From Cupriavidus taiwanensis (GTDB lineage: Bacteria; Pseudomonadota; Gammaproteobacteria; Burkholderiales; Burkholderiaceae): a DNA stretch of 64,000 bases. Shown here piece after piece: positions 8,249-16,757 of this stretch (its first letter is position 1; the number at the start of each line of letters is the position of its first letter). The DNA lies in NCBI RefSeq assembly GCF_900250075.1, contig NZ_LT977070.1, forward strand, positions 1-64,000, given 5' to 3'. A program made the translations under genes and the position numbers. The notes below the pieces were generated by a model, which was not told the origin of the DNA, did no database searches, and was given only the letters and a program-made list of their open reading frames with translations.

Positions 8249-8866
8249 ATGGCCCGTACCAAGGCACCCGATTTCGAGGCGCAGCGCGAGCAGATCCTGG
8301 ACCTGGCCGCCGCCGCCTTTGCCAACAGCAGCTACCCCAGCACCTCGATGGCCGACCTGGCCGCCGCCTGCGGCACCTCCAAGGCGCGGCTGTACCACTA
8401 CTACGAGAGCAAGGAAGCGATCCTGTTCGACCTGCTGGACCGCTACACGCGCCGGCTGATGCTGCTCGTCACCGAGGTCGAAGCCGATGCCGAGCGCCAT
8501 GCGCGCACCGACAAGGACGCCTTCGGCAACCTGATCCGCGCCTTCCTGGCCGAATACGAGACTTCGCAGACGCGCCATATCGCGCTGATCAACGACGTCA
8601 AGTTCCTGGCCGAGACCCAGCGCGACCTGATCCTGGGCCGCGAGCGCGACGTGGTCGCGGCGTTCTCGCGCCTGCTGCGCCGCGCCTACCCGGAGCGCGT
8701 CACGCGCGAAAACCAGACCGCGCTGACCATGACCATCTTCGGCATGATCAACTGGACCTTCACCTGGCTCAAGCCGGGCGGCCGGCTCTCGTACGCGGAC
8801 TTTGCCGAGATGGTGGTGGACCTGCTCGAAGGCGGCCTGCCCGGCCGCGCTGCCGCCGGCCGCTAG
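8249..8866 (+). CDS. paaR: TetR-family regulator, probable PaaR
   Basis: A TetR-type regulator of 205 residues. The N-terminal helix-turn-helix is clear (FEAQREQILDLAAAAF, then STSMADLAAACGTSKARLYHYY near residues 30-50), followed by a helical ligand domain. Its place next to paaABCDE, and the 12-bp palindrome in the paaA promoter, make it the likely PaaR repressor that is released by phenylacetyl-CoA. The ATG at 8249 lacks a strong Shine-Dalgarno and may depend on translation of the gene 10 nt upstream. It ends 27 nt from the convergent Kef-type gene. Confidence 0.85.
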   Translation: MARTKAPDFEAQREQILDLAAAAFANSSYPSTSMADLAAACGTSKARLYHYYESKEAILFDLLDRYTRRLMLLVTEVEADAERHARTDKDAFGNLIRAFLAEYETSQTRHIALINDVKFLAETQRDLILGRERDVVAAFSRLLRRAYPERVTRENQTALTMTIFGMINWTFTWLKPGGRLSYADFAEMVVDLLEGGLPGRAAAGR

Positions 8867-8893
8867 GCCGGCCACGCCGGGCCACGCCAGCGC

Positions 8894-10708
8894 CTACATC
8901 CACTCGGCCTCTTCACGCTGGCGCCGCTGCTCGCGGTCCTGGCGGAACATCTCTTCCAGCTCGTCGCGCGCCTGGCGCGCCAGCGAGACCAGCTTCTTCT
9001 GGTCGGTGTAGTGCGGGTAGAAGCGGTCGATCGCCTCGATGTTGTGGCGCCGGAACCGCAGCGCCACGTTGCGCGCCTCGCCCGGATCGAAGCCCAGCCC
9101 TTCCAGCACGCGCCGGCCCAGCATCAGCGAGCCCTCGAACATCTCGCGTTCGAACAGCTGCACGCCGCGGTCCTTGAGCTGGTAGACATGCGAGACGTGG
9201 CGCGCGCGGGCGTAGATCTGCAGATCGGGGAAGCGCTCGCGCACGCGATCGATCAGCGCCAGGCTGTCCTCCATGCTGTCGATGGCCACCACCAGGATGC
9301 GCGCGTCGGCAATGCCGGCGGCCTCCAGCAGGTCCAGCCGGGTGGCGTCGCCATAGAAGACCTTGAAGCCGTACTGGCGCAGGAATTCGATCTGGTCCGG
9401 ATCGTGGTCCAGCACCGTCACGCCCACGCCCTGGGTGTACAGCAGGCGGCCGATGATCTGGCCGAAGCGCCCGAAGCCGGCGATCAGCACCGGGTTGTGC
9501 TGCGGCGTGATGACTTCGTCCAGCCGCGCCTTGCCGGCGCCGATGCGCGGCGCCACCAGCCGGTCATAGGCCAGCAGCAGCAGCGGCGTGGCCACCATCG
9601 ACAGCGCCACCACCAGCACCAGCAAGGCCTCGGTCTCGCGCGGCAGCAGCCCGGCGCCGCCGGCGACGCCGAACACCACGAAGGCGAACTCCCCGCCCTG
9701 CGAGATCAGCAGCGCGAACAGCAGGCGCTGGCCGCGGGCAATCGCAAAATACCGCGCCAGCAGCGCCAGCACCGCGGTCTTGGCCACCACGAAGGCCGCC
9801 ACCAGGCCCAGCACCAGCCAGGGCGAGCGCGCCAGCACGGCAAAGTCGATCGACATGCCGACCGCCATGAAAAACAGCCCCAGCAGCAGACCCTTGAACG
9901 GCTCCAGGTCCGCCTCGAGGGCGTGGCGGTATTCCGAATCGGCCAGCAGCACGCCGGCCAGGAAAGTGCCCAGCGCCATCGACAGGCCGACCGCGTCCAT
10001 CATCAGCGCGATGCCCACCACCAGCAGCAGCGCAAAGGCGGTGAACATCTCGCGCATGTCGGTGCGGGCGATGAAGCGCAGCGCCGGGCGCACCAGGTAG
10101 CGGCCGCCGGCCACCACCGCGCCGATGACCGCCACCGCCTTGCCCGCCGCGAGCCAGCCGGCCGCGCCGGTGCCGGTCCCTTCGGCGCCCTGCGTGGCCA
10201 GCAGCGGCAGCAGCGCGATCATCGGGATCGCGGCGATGTCCTGGAACAGCAGGATGCCAAAGCTGGCGGCGCCGGCCGGCGTGCCGAACAGGTTGCGCTC
10301 GGTCAGCGTCGCCAGCGCGATCGCGGTGGACGACAGCGCCAGCCCCAGCCCCGCCACCAGCGCCACCTGCCAGGGCGCGCCGGCCAGCGCCGCGGCCACG
10401 CCGATCACCAGCGCGCAGGCGGCAAGCTGCGCGCCGCCGTAGCCGAAAATGCTACGCCGCAGCGCCCACAGCTTGCGCGGCTCCAGTTCCAGCCCGATCA
10501 CGAACATCATCAGCACCACGCCAAACTCGGAGAAGTGCAGGATCGATTCGACATCGGTCACCAGGCGCAGCGCGAACGGCCCGATCGCCGCCCCGGCCAG
10601 CAGGTAGCCCAGCACCGCGCCCAGTCCGCCGCGCCGCGCCAGCGGCACCGCCACCACCGCCGCAACCAGGAACACCAGCAGCGCAATCAGGAAATCATGC
10701 TGGTTCAT
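8894..10708 (-). CDS. kefB: Kef-type monovalent cation:proton antiporter with RCK domain
   Basis: A protein of 604 residues: an N-terminal CPA2 antiporter domain of about a dozen membrane segments (starting FLIALLVFLVAAVVAVPLA; VLMMFVIGLELEPRKLW near residue 70; LSSTAIALATL near residue 115), then a cytoplasmic TrkA-N/RCK domain (IAGFGRFGQIIGRLL near residue 415, DATRLDLLEAAGI). It ends in a charged coiled segment. It probably exports K+ in exchange for H+ under electrophile stress. The start at 10708 overlaps the stop of kefF by 4 nt. The symbol is by similarity; KefC is equally possible. Confidence 0.88.
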   Translation of the reverse strand: MNQHDFLIALLVFLVAAVVAVPLARRGGLGAVLGYLLAGAAIGPFALRLVTDVESILHFSEFGVVLMMFVIGLELEPRKLWALRRSIFGYGGAQLAACALVIGVAAALAGAPWQVALVAGLGLALSSTAIALATLTERNLFGTPAGAASFGILLFQDIAAIPMIALLPLLATQGAEGTGTGAAGWLAAGKAVAVIGAVVAGGRYLVRPALRFIARTDMREMFTAFALLLVVGIALMMDAVGLSMALGTFLAGVLLADSEYRHALEADLEPFKGLLLGLFFMAVGMSIDFAVLARSPWLVLGLVAAFVVAKTAVLALLARYFAIARGQRLLFALLISQGGEFAFVVFGVAGGAGLLPRETEALLVLVVALSMVATPLLLLAYDRLVAPRIGAGKARLDEVITPQHNPVLIAGFGRFGQIIGRLLYTQGVGVTVLDHDPDQIEFLRQYGFKVFYGDATRLDLLEAAGIADARILVVAIDSMEDSLALIDRVRERFPDLQIYARARHVSHVYQLKDRGVQLFEREMFEGSLMLGRRVLEGLGFDPGEARNVALRFRRHNIEAIDRFYPHYTDQKKLVSLARQARDELEEMFRQDREQRRQREEAEWM

Positions 10709-11259
10709 CCCTGCACCTCCGCCGGCGCCGCATGCGTGCCCAGCCGCCCGCAGACGTGGGCGATATGGTCGGCCAGCGCCTGCGCGTCGGCATTGTTGGC
10801 GTCGTGCAGCACCACCGGCGGCAGCCAGGTCATGCCGCACAACAGGGCGGTCTGCTCCAGCGGCAGCAGGAATTCGGCGATCGGGTGGCCATGCGTGCCT
10901 TCGGGCCCGTACGCGTCGGCCGTGCCGCCCGTGCTGACCACCGCCAGCAGCGACTTGCCGCGCAGCGCGGTGCCGCCCGGGCCATAGGCCCAGCCCGGCT
11001 CGAGCACTTCATCCAGCCACAGCTTGAGCAGGGCCGGCACGCTGTACCAGCGCACCGGGAACTGCAGCACGATCGTGTCCGACACCGACAGCACGCGCTG
11101 CTCGGCGACGACATCGATGTCGTAGTCGACATAGCTGCGGTAGAGGTCGCGTACCTGGACCTGCGGCAGCGCGTCCAGCGCGTCGGCCAGCGGCCGGTTC
11201 ACGCGCGAGCGGCTGGGCGTCGGGTGCGCGTAGATCACAACGATGGGGGGCTCTTTCAT
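10705..11259 (-). CDS. kefF: KefF-like NAD(P)H oxidoreductase, ancillary K+ efflux subunit
   Basis: A flavodoxin-like quinone reductase of 184 residues that in E. coli binds and activates KefC. Signs are the IVVIYAHPTPSRSRVNRPLADAL start, FPVRWYSVPALLKLWLDEV near residue 70 and the GKSLLAVVSTGGTADAYG stretch. The stop overlaps the antiporter start (ATGA), implying translational coupling and a 1:1 complex. Its promoter should lie in the AT-rich gap shared with the GNAT gene. Confidence 0.9.
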   Translation of the reverse strand: MKEPPIVVIYAHPTPSRSRVNRPLADALDALPQVQVRDLYRSYVDYDIDVVAEQRVLSVSDTIVLQFPVRWYSVPALLKLWLDEVLEPGWAYGPGGTALRGKSLLAVVSTGGTADAYGPEGTHGHPIAEFLLPLEQTALLCGMTWLPPVVLHDANNADAQALADHIAHVCGRLGTHAAPAEVQG

Positions 11260-11591
11260 TGAAAGAAGTCAGGGCTGTCTGGGTGATCGGAAAGTTCGGC
11301 AGGGTGCTTGTGAATTGCCGCGTTGCACCAAATCCACACCTGACGGCGCGCAACAATTCATCACATTTTTTTAAGTCGTTGTTTTTACTTAAATTTATTT
11401 CCCAGCGTGGCCGCAAAGGCTTCTGCTGCGGCGCAGGATGCTTACGTCAAACTGACAATTCCACTACAATACTTTTCGTGCTGCATCAAGTTGGTGTTTC
11501 CCCGAGTCTCGCACGGTTTCGGGGAAAAGTGCCTGGAAAAACACCACCGCAGTGCCTATTTTTTTATCTGAGAGCACCGGAAGGAATCATC
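11260..11591 (+). promoter_or_regulatory. divergent promoter region and structured leader of the GNAT gene
   Basis: A 332-bp gap with an AT-rich centre (11360-11400). TTACGT (11442-11447), a 17-bp spacer and TACAAT (11465-11470) suggest a rightward promoter with a leader of about 115 nt. The leader contains a perfect 9-bp stem TTTCCCCGA/TCGGGGAAA (11497-11505, 11519-11527). An overlapping alternative pairing is GGTGTTT (11493-11499) with AAACACC (11539-11545), followed by a seven-T run near 11558-11565. Mutually exclusive folds before a T-run suggest attenuation; this is inference. Confidence 0.45.
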
Positions 11592-12290
11592 GTGAACCCG
11601 CTCGAACTGAGCAAGGCCGTCGGCGCACTGACCGACGAAGATCTACGCAAGGCAGCCGAAGCCGCCCAAGCCGCCCACCGCGCCACCGTCCTGGTGCGCG
11701 AGCTGTCGGCCCACCACCGCTCGCGCCTGCTCAAGCATTTCCTCGCCCTGGGCGAGGAGGATCGCCTGCTCCGTTTCGGCCAGTCGGTGGGCAACCACGT
11801 GATCGAGGCCTATGTCGACAGCATCGACTTCGACCACGACAGCGTGTTCGGCGTCTACGACGACAAGCTCGAGCTGATCGGCGTGGGCCACTTCGCCAAC
11901 CTGCGCGACAACGCCCAGGGTCGCGTGGCGGAGTTCGGCGTGTCGGTGTCGGGCAGCGCCCGTGGCCGCGGCATCGGCAGCGCGCTGTTCGAGCGTGCCG
12001 CCATCCACGGCCGCAATACCAATGTGCGCACGCTCTACATGCACTGCCTGTCGCGCAACGCGGCGATGATGCATATCGCCAAGAAGGCCGGCATGAAGGT
12101 CCAGTACGCCTACGGCGAAGCCGACGCCTACCTCGAACTGCCGCCGGCGGATACCGCCAGCCGCCTGAGCGAGGCACTGGACGAGCAGCTCGCCGACCTG
12201 GACTACGCGGTGCGCCGCAACCTGCGCGACGCCCGCCGCTTCGGCCTGCGCTTCTGGCGCACCATGGTGCCGCAGAAGCATACCGCCTGA
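11592..12290 (+). CDS. GNAT family N-acetyltransferase
   Basis: A 232-residue protein with a central GNAT fold: strands around VFGVYDDKLELIGVGHF, the acetyl-CoA loop motif ARGRGIGSALFERAAIHGR near residues 120-140, and MHCLSRNAAMMHIAKKAGM, the usual motif B region. The substrate is unknown. The start is taken as GTG at 11592, with GGAAGGAA 7 nt upstream; the ORF extends further 5' but through the structured leader. It is convergent with the lrp gene and shares a 14-bp bidirectional terminator. Confidence 0.85.
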   Translation: MNPLELSKAVGALTDEDLRKAAEAAQAAHRATVLVRELSAHHRSRLLKHFLALGEEDRLLRFGQSVGNHVIEAYVDSIDFDHDSVFGVYDDKLELIGVGHFANLRDNAQGRVAEFGVSVSGSARGRGIGSALFERAAIHGRNTNVRTLYMHCLSRNAAMMHIAKKAGMKVQYAYGEADAYLELPPADTASRLSEALDEQLADLDYAVRRNLRDARRFGLRFWRTMVPQKHTA

Positions 12291-12322
12291 GCGGCCGCAA
12301 CCCGGTCCGCACGGCATCGACA

Positions 12323-12353
12323 AAAACGGCGCATCGCAACGATGCGCCGTTTT
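12323..12353. terminator. bidirectional terminator between GNAT and Lrp genes
   Basis: A perfect 14-bp inverted repeat, AAAACGGCGCATCG (12323-12336) and its complement (12340-12353), with a CAA loop. It has A-tracts and T-tracts on both sides and so can end transcription in either direction. Confidence 0.9.
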
Positions 12354-12378
12354 ACTTTGCCGGCCCGGGCCGCGCCGC

Positions 12379-12873
12379 TCAGGCCGCGCCGCCCACCGGC
12401 AGTGCCGTGGTGTCCTTGATGCTTTCCAGCGCAAAGCTCGAGCGCACGTCGATCACCGATGGATGCGCCAACAGCTGTTCCTGCATGAAGCGCGCAAAGT
12501 GCTCCATGTCCTCGACATAGACCTTGAGCAGCAGGTCCATCTCGCCGGTCATGGCATGGCACGCCGCCACTTCCGGCCAAACGGCGATCGAGGCGCGGAA
12601 CAGGTCCAGCGGAGCCTTGCCCTTGGGCGCGCCGCCATGCTTTTCCAGCCGCACATTGATATAGGCCAGCAGGCCGAGTCCGATCTTGTTGGGCTCAAGC
12701 AGCGCCGCGTACTGCCGGATCACGCCGATCTCTTCCAGCCGCCGGATGCGGCGCAGGCAGGGGCTGGGCGACAGGTTCACGCGCTCGGCCACCTCCAGGT
12801 TGGTCAACCGGCCGTTGGTCTGCAGCACTTCCAGGATCTTCCGGTCGATCTTGTCCAACTCCACCTTGCTCAC
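12379..12873 (-). CDS. Lrp/AsnC family transcriptional regulator
   Basis: A regulator of 164 residues. An N-terminal winged helix-turn-helix (LDKIDRKILEVLQTNGRLTN, LAERVNLSPSPCLRRIRRLE-like region) is followed by the RAM effector domain (VWPEVAACHAMTGEMDLLLKVYVEDM). Such proteins sense amino acids. The start is taken as GTG at 12873, preceded by GGAG; the ORF could begin 11 codons earlier, but no ribosome site is seen there. No target gene is adjacent in the divergent direction, so the regulon cannot be named. Confidence 0.88.
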   Translation of the reverse strand: MSKVELDKIDRKILEVLQTNGRLTNLEVAERVNLSPSPCLRRIRRLEEIGVIRQYAALLEPNKIGLGLLAYINVRLEKHGGAPKGKAPLDLFRASIAVWPEVAACHAMTGEMDLLLKVYVEDMEHFARFMQEQLLAHPSVIDVRSSFALESIKDTTALPVGGAA

Positions 12874-13285
12874 GATATTGTTGCTCCGCAATATGTTTAT
12901 TGGCAATTTTTTTGCGCAAATTTAGCAAGCCGTGCACAAGTACGCAATTTTTTATGAAATTACATCCGATCCGCGCCCGATTTAGTGGGTGGGCGGCCTT
13001 ATCGGTCACTCGCGCTTCAGCCGTTCTGGCCGGGCAAATCCCAGTCTGGCGGCGCTGCCCGGGTGTCGCAGCCGCGCGCTGACCGGAGAACGGGCGAGGT
13101 GGTGCGCAGGTTCCGGCAAACAGGGGAAGCGGCATTCTACGGGCGTTTGCGTCCGCGCCAGTGCGTTCCTGTCCCGGAGTTCTCCACGATGTCCGCTGAA
13201 CGGACAAAAAAAGCGCGCGGCCCTCAGGCTCGCGCGCTTGGTCGGTATGCCGGCAGCGGCGCTCGGGCGGCGCTACCGGGACCGT
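12874..13285. other. 412-bp gap: Lrp promoter region and EF-hand terminator
   Basis: No convincing gene. The left third is AT-rich and carries the promoter side of the lrp gene, including the palindrome TTTGCGCAAA (12911-12920), a possible autoregulatory Lrp site. The right end holds the terminator of the EF-hand gene. The middle, about 13000-13200, is GC-rich with nothing recognisable. Confidence 0.5.
13205..13239 (-). terminator. terminator of the EF-hand gene
   Basis: Perfect 9-bp stem AAGCGCGCG/CGCGCGCTT (13211-13219, 13231-13239). The A-run at 13206-13212 gives the T-tract on the minus strand. Confidence 0.8.
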
Positions 13286-13906
13286 TCAGCCGCCGCTGGT
13301 CGACGGCGCTGCCGGGTTGGCGGGCGCCGGCTGGTTGTCCGGGGCGCCCTGGCCGCGCGGGCCGCGTTCGCCACGCTCGCCGCGATGGGGACGATCGCGG
13401 TGCATCTTCTCCATGCCGGCGCGGATTTCATCGCGGGTCAGCTTGCCGTCGCGGTTGGCGTCGAGCTGGTCGAAGCGCTTGGCCAGGCGCGGCAGGCCGG
13501 CGTTGGCCTCGGCCTTGGTCAGCGCGCCGTCGCCGTTCTTGTCGGCGGCCTTGAACTTCTCGTCGAAGGCGGCCTGCATGCGCGCGTGATGCTCGGCCAT
13601 GGCGGCCTTGCGCTGTGCGTCCATCTCGGCCTTGTCGATCTTGCCGTCGCGGTTGGTATCGAGCTTGTTGAACCACGCGTCGGCCTCGGCCTTGGAAATG
13701 GCGCCGTCGCCATCGGTATCGATCGCCTTCATCCACATGCCGCCCCCGTGGTGGCGGTGGTGGTGGCCCATGCCGGGCTTGCCGGCCGGTGCTGCGCCCG
13801 GTGCAGCGGGAGCGCTGGCCTGGGCAAAGGCGCCGCCGGCGACCAGCAGCGCGGCCGAGGCGGCCAGGAACTGTTTCAGGATCTGCGGCTTGTGATTGCG
13901 TTGCAT
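13286..13906 (-). CDS. exported EF-hand calcium-binding protein
   Basis: A 206-residue protein with a Sec signal peptide (FLAASAALLVAGGAFAQA, cleavage near residue 29) and a His/Gly-rich segment (GMGHHHRHHGGG). It has four EF-hand loops in two pairs: DTDGDGAISKAE, DTNRDGKIDKAE, DKNGDGALTKAE and DANRDGKLTRDE. All four keep the acidic positions 1, 3, 5 and 12 or close substitutes, so Ca2+ binding is likely. The tail is rich in Arg, Gly and Pro (RGERGERGPRG). It probably acts in the periplasm or is secreted; the adjacent type II secretion genes make export possible but unproven. Confidence 0.88.
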   Translation of the reverse strand: MQRNHKPQILKQFLAASAALLVAGGAFAQASAPAAPGAAPAGKPGMGHHHRHHGGGMWMKAIDTDGDGAISKAEADAWFNKLDTNRDGKIDKAEMDAQRKAAMAEHHARMQAAFDEKFKAADKNGDGALTKAEANAGLPRLAKRFDQLDANRDGKLTRDEIRAGMEKMHRDRPHRGERGERGPRGQGAPDNQPAPANPAAPSTSGG

Positions 13907-14060
13907 GTCTTGCTCCTTGTCATCACGTTGGCATGTACGGATTAGAACGCAGACGATGCAGCGGAGTTGGCGCTTTTAATACGATGTTACCCGCCTCACA
14001 GAAAGCCGGGAGCGGCGTAAGGGAACGCAAGCAAGCGCGAATATTCGGTGCGCCGGCAGC

Positions 14061-14846
14061 CTAGGGCTGCGCTTTCGGCACGATCTGGCCTTCATCCGCC
14101 GCCTCGGGCGATATTCCAGGCTGGTACTGACGCGGATCGACGGGTTGAGGCTGGGGCTGGGCCGGCTGGACCGATGGGGCCGGCTGGACAGGTTGTGGCT
14201 GAGGCTGGACTTGTGGCTGGATCTGGGACTGGGCTTGCGGCTGCGGCTGGGCCTGTTGCCCGGGCGGCTGGCCACGCGGCGGCTGGGCCGGGGTGGGCTG
14301 CGCGGCGGCCTGCGCTGGCGGCGGCATGGGCGTTGCCATGGGCGCCGCCGCGCCGGCGGGCGGGGTCGGCAGCGGGCTGGCGGCACGCGGCGCACCGCGC
14401 GTGGCAGCCGCCTGCAGCGGCAGGGCAATCTCCTGGCGCACGCCATTGCGCTCGATCACCACGCCGCGCTGGCGCACTTCCACCAGCCGGATCTGCGGCG
14501 CCAGGTCGGCACCCATGCGCACCGCCTTGGCCGGGCCGCCATCGATGGAGACGATCGCCGCGCTGGCGCCACCGCCGAGCTCGGCCACCACGCCGAGCAG
14601 CTGCACGTTGCTGGGGCCGGCCTGCGCGGAGCCGCCGAACAGCGTGGCGATCGCGCCGGTCTCGACCGCTTCGGTCTGCGCCACGCGCGCGCTCTTGGGC
14701 ACCGGAATGGTCCGCATCGCACTGAACGTCAGCACCCAGTAGGTGACCAGCGCGCACAGCGCGATAAACAGCGCCACGCTGGCCAGGCGCGGCAGCCACA
14801 GCGCGGAGGCATCGAAGCGGAACGAAGGCCGGAGGGACAATTGCAT
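14061..14846 (-). CDS. gspC: type II secretion system protein GspC
   Basis: Inner-membrane connector of the type II secretion system, linking the GspLM platform to the outer-membrane secretin GspD. This 261-residue protein has a short cytoplasmic start, one membrane segment (LASVALFIALCALVTYWVL near residue 25), then the periplasmic HR domain (LFGGSAQAGPSNVQLLGVVAELGGG; AAIVSIDGG). A Pro/Gln-rich tail replaces the PDZ or coiled-coil domain of longer homologues. It is on the opposite strand from gspG-F and separated from them by fhp and nsrR. It starts 126 nt after the fhp stop, so readthrough from fhp is possible. A 16-bp GC palindrome (14864-14879) lies just upstream. Confidence 0.88.
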   Translation of the reverse strand: MQLSLRPSFRFDASALWLPRLASVALFIALCALVTYWVLTFSAMRTIPVPKSARVAQTEAVETGAIATLFGGSAQAGPSNVQLLGVVAELGGGASAAIVSIDGGPAKAVRMGADLAPQIRLVEVRQRGVVIERNGVRQEIALPLQAAATRGAPRAASPLPTPPAGAAAPMATPMPPPAQAAAQPTPAQPPRGQPPGQQAQPQPQAQSQIQPQVQPQPQPVQPAPSVQPAQPQPQPVDPRQYQPGISPEAADEGQIVPKAQP

Positions 14847-14972
14847 GGATCGGGACCCTGGATACCCGCCGCGGCGGGTCATGGCGCGAGAGCGCGGACG
14901 CGCCAAGCGTACCAGAGCCCCATGACGCTGTCTGCCGCGCCGGCGATGCTGCCGCCGGCCCGGCCCGGGCGC

Positions 14973-16193
14973 TTAAAGCAGGTCGTCCAGCAGGTCGGGA
15001 CCGAACACTTCGCGCTCGATATGCGCCACCGGCACGCCCGCGCTGAGCAGCGCGTGACGCTGCGCCTGCATGAAGCCAAGCGGCCCGCACAGGTAGAAGC
15101 GGCCATCGACGAAGCGTTGCAGCTCGGGCTGGCGCAGCATCTCGGCCAGCGGCATGGTGCCGGCGTGGTCGTAATCGCGGCCTGCGGCGTCGCCGGCTTG
15201 CGGGAATTCGTAGCTGATGTGCGTGACCAGTCCCGGCAAGCGCTCGCGCGCCCATTGCAGGTCGGCGCGATGGGCATGGTGGTGGCCGTCGCGGGCGGCG
15301 TGGGCGAACAGCACCGGCCGCTGCGAGCCTTGCGCGGCCAGGGTGCGCAGCACCGACAGCATCGGCGTGATGCCGATCCCGCCCGACAGCAGCACCAGCG
15401 GCCGGCGGCTTTCCAGCGCCGGCGTGAACTCGCCGAACGGCGCGCTCACCTTGAGCCCGGTACCCTCGTGGGCGTTGGCGTGCAGCCAGTTGGAGACCGC
15501 GCCGGCCGGCGTGGCCCGGTCGCCGTCCTCGCGCTTGACCGAGATGCGCCAGGTCGGCAGGCCGGCCTCGGCCGACAGCGAGTACTGGCGCAGCTGGCGC
15601 GCGCCGTCGTCCAGGCGCGCCTCGACGCTGATGTACTGGCCCGGGCGGAACTCACGCAGCGGCTGGCCGTCGGCCGCGGCCAGCGTCAGCGCCACCACCT
15701 GGCTGCCCTGCCCTTCGCGTCGCACCACGCGCACCGGCATCAGCTCGCCGGCGGCGACGCCGGTGCGCTGGTACAGGCGCGCCTCGGCGGCGATCAGCTC
15801 GCCCGCCAGCAGCCAGTAGGCCTCGTCCCACGCCGCCAGCAGCGGCGGCGTGGCGGCTTCGCCCAGCACCGCGGCGATGGCGCCGAGCAGGTGGCGGCCG
15901 ACGATCGGGTAGTGCGCGGGCGTGATGCCCACCGCCGCATGCTTGTGCACGATGCGCTCGACCACCGGCCCCAGCGCCGCCGCGTTGTCGATGTTTGCGG
16001 CGTAGGCGAACACCGCCGACGCCAGCGACTGCTGCTGGCTGCCGTTGGCCTGGTTGCCCATGTTGAACAGCTGGGTCAGCTCGGGCCGGTCGGCGAACAT
16101 CTCGCGGTAGAAATGCGTGGTGATGGCCAGGCCATGCTCGCGCAGCACGGGCACGCTTGCATCGATATAGGGGCGGGAAGCGGCGGACAGCAT
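14973..16193 (-). CDS. fhp: flavohemoglobin, nitric oxide dioxygenase
   Basis: Converts NO and O2 to nitrate using NADPH, detoxifying nitric oxide in the cytoplasm. The 406 residues comprise a globin domain (FYREMF with the distal tyrosine near residue 29; VHKHAAVGI with the proximal histidine near residue 85), an FAD domain (RQYSLS near residue 205) and an NAD(P) domain (LLSGGIGITPMLSVL near residue 270; FYLCGPLGFM; final VFGPDLL). Length and order are normal. A GGAG site precedes the ATG at 16193. An NsrR-type palindrome lies 22-40 nt upstream, and nsrR is the next gene upstream on the same strand. Confidence 0.96.
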   Translation of the reverse strand: MLSAASRPYIDASVPVLREHGLAITTHFYREMFADRPELTQLFNMGNQANGSQQQSLASAVFAYAANIDNAAALGPVVERIVHKHAAVGITPAHYPIVGRHLLGAIAAVLGEAATPPLLAAWDEAYWLLAGELIAAEARLYQRTGVAAGELMPVRVVRREGQGSQVVALTLAAADGQPLREFRPGQYISVEARLDDGARQLRQYSLSAEAGLPTWRISVKREDGDRATPAGAVSNWLHANAHEGTGLKVSAPFGEFTPALESRRPLVLLSGGIGITPMLSVLRTLAAQGSQRPVLFAHAARDGHHHAHRADLQWARERLPGLVTHISYEFPQAGDAAGRDYDHAGTMPLAEMLRQPELQRFVDGRFYLCGPLGFMQAQRHALLSAGVPVAHIEREVFGPDLLDDLL

Positions 16194-16214
16194 CAGGTAT
16201 CACTCCGTTTTATT

Positions 16215-16233
16215 CATGCAAACCATATGCATG
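16215..16233 (-). promoter_or_regulatory. candidate NsrR operator of fhp
   Basis: CATGCA (16215-16220), a 7-bp spacer and TGCATG (16228-16233). The half-site sequence and 7-bp spacing match the known NsrR architecture (GATGCA-N7-TGCATC type). It sits where the fhp promoter must lie, so NsrR would repress until its cluster reacts with NO. Confidence 0.7.
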
Positions 16234-16243
16234 TTTTTGGACA

Positions 16244-16265
16244 ACAAAAAACCGGCATTCGCCGG
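16244..16265 (-). terminator. short terminator downstream of nsrR
   Basis: Stem CCGGC/GCCGG (16252-16256, 16261-16265) with an A-run at 16245-16251, giving a T-tract for minus-strand transcripts leaving nsrR. It implies that fhp has its own promoter. Confidence 0.6.
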
Positions 16266-16286
16266 CCACGCGCGGATCCCATCCGC

Positions 16287-16739
16287 TCAGGCCGAACGCC
16301 GGTTCAGGAAATCACGATGCAGGCGGATGATCGATTCGGCGGTGTGGCTGCCGGTGACATCGGCCAGCGTGACGTCGTCGAGCGCGCGGTAGAAGGCTTG
16401 CTCGGCCACGTCCAGCGCGCGCTTCAGGTGGCAGTTGCCGTGCAGCGCGCAGGGCGGGTTGTCGCAGTCGATCACCGGCCGGTGCCCTTCCAGCTCGCGC
16501 AGGATGGTGCCGATGGTGAGGCGCTCGGCGCCGGGGCCCAGCTGCAGGCCGCCGTGGCGCCCGCGCGTGGCGCTGACCCAGCCCAGCTTCGACAGCCGCG
16601 CCGCCACCTTGACCAGGTGGTTGTGCGAGATGCCGAACTGCTGGCCGACCTCGGCGATCGTGATCGGCCGGCTGCCGTCGCCACGGGCGACGTACATCAG
16701 CAGGCGCAGCGCATAGTCGGAGAAGCGGGTCAGTTGCAT
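16287..16739 (-). CDS. nsrR: Rrf2-family NO-sensing repressor NsrR
   Basis: A repressor of 150 residues with a winged helix (MQLTRFSDYALRLLMYVA; GISHNHLVKVAARLSKLGWV; TRGRHGGLQLG). The three cluster-ligand cysteines are arranged as in NsrR, within CDNPPCALHGNC near residues 90-105; they bind an NO-sensitive Fe-S cluster. It lies directly upstream of fhp. A GATGCA-N7-TGCAAG palindrome 20-40 nt upstream of its start suggests autoregulation. Confidence 0.93.
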   Translation of the reverse strand: MQLTRFSDYALRLLMYVARGDGSRPITIAEVGQQFGISHNHLVKVAARLSKLGWVSATRGRHGGLQLGPGAERLTIGTILRELEGHRPVIDCDNPPCALHGNCHLKRALDVAEQAFYRALDDVTLADVTGSHTAESIIRLHRDFLNRRSA

Positions 16740-16757
16740 CGTGGCGTCATGTTAAAA

